Assembly (NCBI GenBank): GCA_030005635.1
Contig: JARUHP010000018.1
Coordinates: forward strand, 18,408 to 82,407
DNA length: 64,000 nt
Source: Deltaproteobacteria bacterium IMCC39146
GTDB taxonomy: Bacteria; Desulfobacterota; Desulfuromonadia; Desulfuromonadales; BM103
Reading direction: 5' to 3'
Each line of letters begins with the position of its first letter. Position 1 is the first letter of the stretch. The position numbers and the translations under genes were made by a program. The notes beneath the pieces are model-generated. The model was not told the DNA's origin. It was given only the letters and a program-made list of their open reading frames with translations, and made no database searches. Below are positions 62,094 through 64,000 of the stretch, piece by piece.

Positions 62094-62124
62094 GGCCACC
62101 AGGGTTCGATCCTTGGTGGCCTTT
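62094..62124 (+). terminator. Hairpin with a tRNA T-arm-like loop
   Basis: GGCCACCAGGG, loop TTCGAT, CCTTGGTGGCC: an 11-bp stem with one G-T pair, then TTT. It may end transcription of the small genes. The GGGTTCGATCC core imitates a tRNA T arm, but no other tRNA arms are present. Confidence 0.5.
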
Positions 62125-62210
62125 CCTATTTGTCAGAATTTCTAGTAATTGAAGAGATCCGCCGATTTCAAATCTAACTTGCTAGCACAACGACGAGGAC
62201 ACTCCTGTCT

Positions 62211-62238
62211 TTGACGTATAAACATCACCCGCTATACT
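62211..62238 (+). promoter_or_regulatory. Probable glnA promoter
   Basis: TTGACG (62211-62216), 16 bases, TATACT (62233-62238). The transcript would start near 62245 and carry a leader of about 135 bases. No sigma-54 type GG-N10-GC site was noticed. Confidence 0.65.
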
Positions 62239-62244
62239 TAGCGA

Positions 62245-62361
62245 GTGTTACAATTGCTTGCTGAAGAAGGCACACAGAGTGTAAACCTCACCTTTTTATC
62301 TGAGACAGTCGATGCTTTGGGTCTTGGAGACGATTGCCGCATACAAGCGTGGGTGCATTGA
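62245..62361 (+). other. Possible 38-codon leader frame ahead of glnA
   Basis: From a GTG the frame reads VLQLLAEEGTQSVNLTFLSE, then TVDALGLGDDCRIQAWVH and a stop 19 bases before glnA. The composition looks like real protein, and the frame fills almost the whole predicted glnA leader. There is no strong ribosome site, so it may instead be the remnant of an older gene. It was not recognised. Confidence 0.3.
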
Positions 62362-62380
62362 ATAAATAGGGAGTAAGTTT

Positions 62381-63709
62381 ATGACACGCGAAGAAATAAT
62401 GGCCATCATCGAAGAAAAGAACGTTAATTTTTTCCGACTGCAGTTTGTTGATATTTTCGGGTTCATGAAGAATATAGCAATCCCCCGAAGCCAGATCAAA
62501 AAAGCTCTCGATGGGCAGATGATGTTCGACGGCTCGTCCATTGACGGCTTCGTCCGTATCAACGAATCAGATATGTACCTGAAGCCCGACTATGACACGT
62601 TTTTGGTTTTGCCTTGGAGAGTTCACAACGGCGTGAATGCCGCGCGCATTATCTGTGATGTTCACAAGGCGGACGGAACACCCTTCAACGGATGTCCCCG
62701 CGTCAACCTGAAAAGGGTTCTTGCCGATGCCCGGGACCTTGGCTATACCATGAACGTCGGCACGGAATGTGAATTTTTTCTGTTCCAGAAAGATGAAAAA
62801 GGCAATCTAAAAACGGAAACTGGAGACGTTGCCGGTTATTTCGATGTCGATCCGGAGGATACCGGGATCAACTGTCGTCGTGAGATCATTGAGACACTAG
62901 AGTCGATGGGGTTTGAGGTTGAGGCATCCCACCACGAGGTGGCAGTCGGGCAGCATGAGATCAATTTCAAGTATGCGGACGCTCTGGCAGCAGCAGACAA
63001 CACCGTCACCTTTAAATGGGTTGTTCGCTCGATTGCCGCAAAGCATGGTTTTCACGCCACCTTCATGCCGAAACCGGTTTTCGGTATAAACGGATCCGGT
63101 ATGCATACGAACCAGTCATTGTTCAACCTAGACGGGACAAATGCTTTCTTTGATGAAAAAGGTCCCCTTAAGCTCAGCGAAACAGCCTATCACTACATCG
63201 CCGGTCTCATGAAAAATGCTCGTGGTTTTACGGCAGTGACCAACCCTCTCGTCAATTCATACAAACGTCTTGTGCCTGGTTACGAGGCTCCGGTTTACGT
63301 TGCATGGTCGGCCTCAAACCGTTCCGCTTTGGTTCGTATCCCTGCCTCTCGTGGTCTCAGCACAAGAACCGAGGTTCGGTGTCCTGACCCGGCCTGCAAT
63401 CCCTACCTCGCCCTTGCGATGATGCTTAACTCTGGGCTTGACGGGCTGAAGAACAAGCTTGAAGCGCCAGCGTCGGTCAATGTGGATATTTTCGAGATGA
63501 CCCTGGCGGAAAAGGATGCCGCAGGCATTGACAGTTTGCCCGGGACCCTTGAAGAGGCTATTTTTGTACTGAAAGAGAACCCAATCGCCAAAGAAGCACT
63601 GGGTGAGCATATCCTCGAAAAGTATATCGAAGGAAAAACACAGGAGTGGGATTCGTATCGGACTTGGGTCACGGACTGGGAGACCAAAACATATATAAAA
63701 AATTACTAA
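62381..63709 (+). CDS. glnA: Glutamine synthetase type I (GSI-alpha)
   Basis: 442 residues, the short type I form of Gram-positives, archaea and some deltaproteobacteria (E. coli GSI-beta has 469). It joins ammonia to glutamate with [12 protein letters not shown], the metal ligands in [23 protein letters not shown], and [19 protein letters not shown] are all present. The region matching the adenylylation site reads [14 protein letters not shown], with Phe where the modified Tyr would lie, so control by adenylylation is not expected; feedback and transcription are more likely. GGGAG lies 8 bases upstream of the ATG. Confidence 0.96.
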   Translation: MTREEIMAIIEEKNVNFFRLQFVDIFGFMKNIAIPRSQIKKALDGQMMFDGSSIDGFVRINESDMYLKPDYDTFLVLPWRVHNGVNAARIICDVHKADGTPFNGCPRVNLKRVLADARDLGYTMNVGTECEFFLFQKDEKGNLKTETGDVAGYFDVDPEDTGINCRREIIETLESMGFEVEASHHEVAVGQHEINFKYADALAAADNTVTFKWVVRSIAAKHGFHATFMPKPVFGINGSGMHTNQSLFNLDGTNAFFDEKGPLKLSETAYHYIAGLMKNARGFTAVTNPLVNSYKRLVPGYEAPVYVAWSASNRSALVRIPASRGLSTRTEVRCPDPACNPYLALAMMLNSGLDGLKNKLEAPASVNVDIFEMTLAEKDAAGIDSLPGTLEEAIFVLKENPIAKEALGEHILEKYIEGKTQEWDSYRTWVTDWETKTYIKNY

Positions 63710-64000
63710 AAATGACGACTTCTGAGACGAAAGCGGGCTTCTTGGATTGCGCTATTTGTAGGAAGACCTGATGAAGGTATACTTAGTCACATGGTAAGCG
63801 TTGCTAGTGTCTTGAGTCGGGGTGCGTAGCCAGTCACGTTTTTCTTTTCTCAGGTTGTAAATGATTATCTTACCCGATGGTACACAAGAGTTGCGCTCGT
63901 GTTCGTCGTCTGGGCGTGGAGATACTTTGCCGGTGATCTGAAGACATTTTGGAGGCAATGGACCCAGATGTCATCGACTGGCCAGAATACAAACAAAACA
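63710..64000 (+). other. Region after glnA without a supported gene
   Basis: It starts with a partial copy of the repeat seen at 62030 (GAGACGAAAGCGGGCTTCTT). At the very end the plus frame SEDILEAMDPDVIDWPEYK runs off the window with a possible TTG or ATG start near 63946-63959; it may be the start of the next gene, but it is too short to say. Minus-strand frames here look like noise. Confidence 0.35.

Larger units (their letters stand above)
61575..62165. repeat. Degenerate intergenic repeats in the gene-poor tract
   Basis: Two copies of a unit of about 120 bases: 61577 (AAAAACGGCTTCTAATTGAT ... CAGGAAGCTTTTT ... GTGGCCTTTTATTACTTATC) and 62030 (AAAAACGGCTTCTTATTGAT ... CAGGAAGCTAATT ... 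GTGGCCTTTCCTATTTGTC). A partial copy of the last part is at 61209 (GTGGTCCTTTTATTGTTTATC) and a partial copy of the first part at 63720. The function is unknown. The small genes 61738-61996 lie between the two main copies. Confidence 0.6.

Noticed and set aside
62080..62130. tRNA gene suggested by GGGTTCGATCC
   Set aside because: Only a T-arm-like hairpin is present; there are no acceptor, D or anticodon arms.
63752..63958. Minus-strand 68-residue frame at the window end
   Set aside because: No ribosome site and no recognisable features; it overlaps a repeat copy.

Overview
The window reads as ordinary chromosome of an anaerobic deltaproteobacterium of the Desulfuromonadales/Geobacterales type (Desulfuromonas, Geopsychrobacter or Pelobacter relatives). 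This is inferred from gene content, not from a marker search: a class I [4Fe-4S] fumarase, the cysE-iscR-iscS-iscU-mnmA-mtaB block, a GSU3473-family small protein, an indolepyruvate:ferredoxin oxidoreductase beside two phenylacetate-CoA ligases, a GSI-alpha glutamine synthetase, and many repeat-built intergenic palindromes. Most genes look near 50% GC; the cusBA stretch looks richer.

Layout. 1-0.9 kb: end of lrgA and lrgB (murein hydrolase export regulators). 1-4.4 kb: fumarase (minus strand, with an operator-like palindrome inside its promoter) and threonine deaminase ilvA. 4.4-10 kb: a cysteine/Fe-S/tRNA-thiolation block, cysE, iscR, iscS, iscU, mnmA and mtaB, headed by a candidate IscR site. 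Cysteine made through CysE feeds IscS; IscS/IscU supply sulfur and clusters for MnmA and MtaB. 10-14.3 kb (minus): azlCD exporter, a polar amino-acid ABC importer and a 51-aa zinc ribbon. 14.4-16.8 kb: DMT transporter, rhodanese, Isf-like iron-sulfur flavoprotein and PhnA-type zinc ribbon. 16.9-22.8 kb: ybbP-ybbA divergent from tesA, a small Cys-rich protein, and alpha-glucan phosphorylase. 23-25.5 kb: an ExeA-like ATPase and GspB. 25.7-33.4 kb: a Cus-type Cu(I)/Ag(I) efflux operon (TolC-like protein, CusB, CusA) followed by an EAL-domain gene remnant and two tandem paralogous His/Met-rich periplasmic proteins.

33.7-40.2 kb: a VanZ-like protein and an AddB-like/AddA-like nuclease-helicase pair. 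40.5-43.6 kb: GSU3473-family protein, SlyD and Prc protease. 43.6-44.2 kb: gene-free DNA holding a hairpin-rich, MITE-like element with 23-bp inverted ends. 44.2-47.8 kb: bioBD divergent from two tandem XRE-cupin regulators, then an HU/IHF protein. 48-52.4 kb: gamma carbonic anhydrase, two OmpA-like envelope proteins sharing a C-terminal motif, a cNMP-binding protein and a lipoprotein. 52.5-55.1 kb: Na/Pi cotransporter and exopolyphosphatase (phosphate handling). 55.2-60.9 kb: iorAB-paaK-ACT-paaK (aryl-pyruvate oxidation and aryl-acetate activation). 61-62.4 kb: tRNA-Pro(GGG), then a gene-poor, repeat-rich tract with very small membrane proteins. 62.4-64 kb: glnA.

I did not find a CRISPR array, an intact insertion sequence, a prophage or an obvious defence island. 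The best leads for something new are the MITE-like element at 43.7 kb, the paired His/Met-rich proteins after cusA, the paired OmpA proteins, the histone-like tail on CysE, the tandem XRE-cupin/bio region, and the small-protein and repeat tract after tRNA-Pro. All calls come from reading the sequence; no database search was run.
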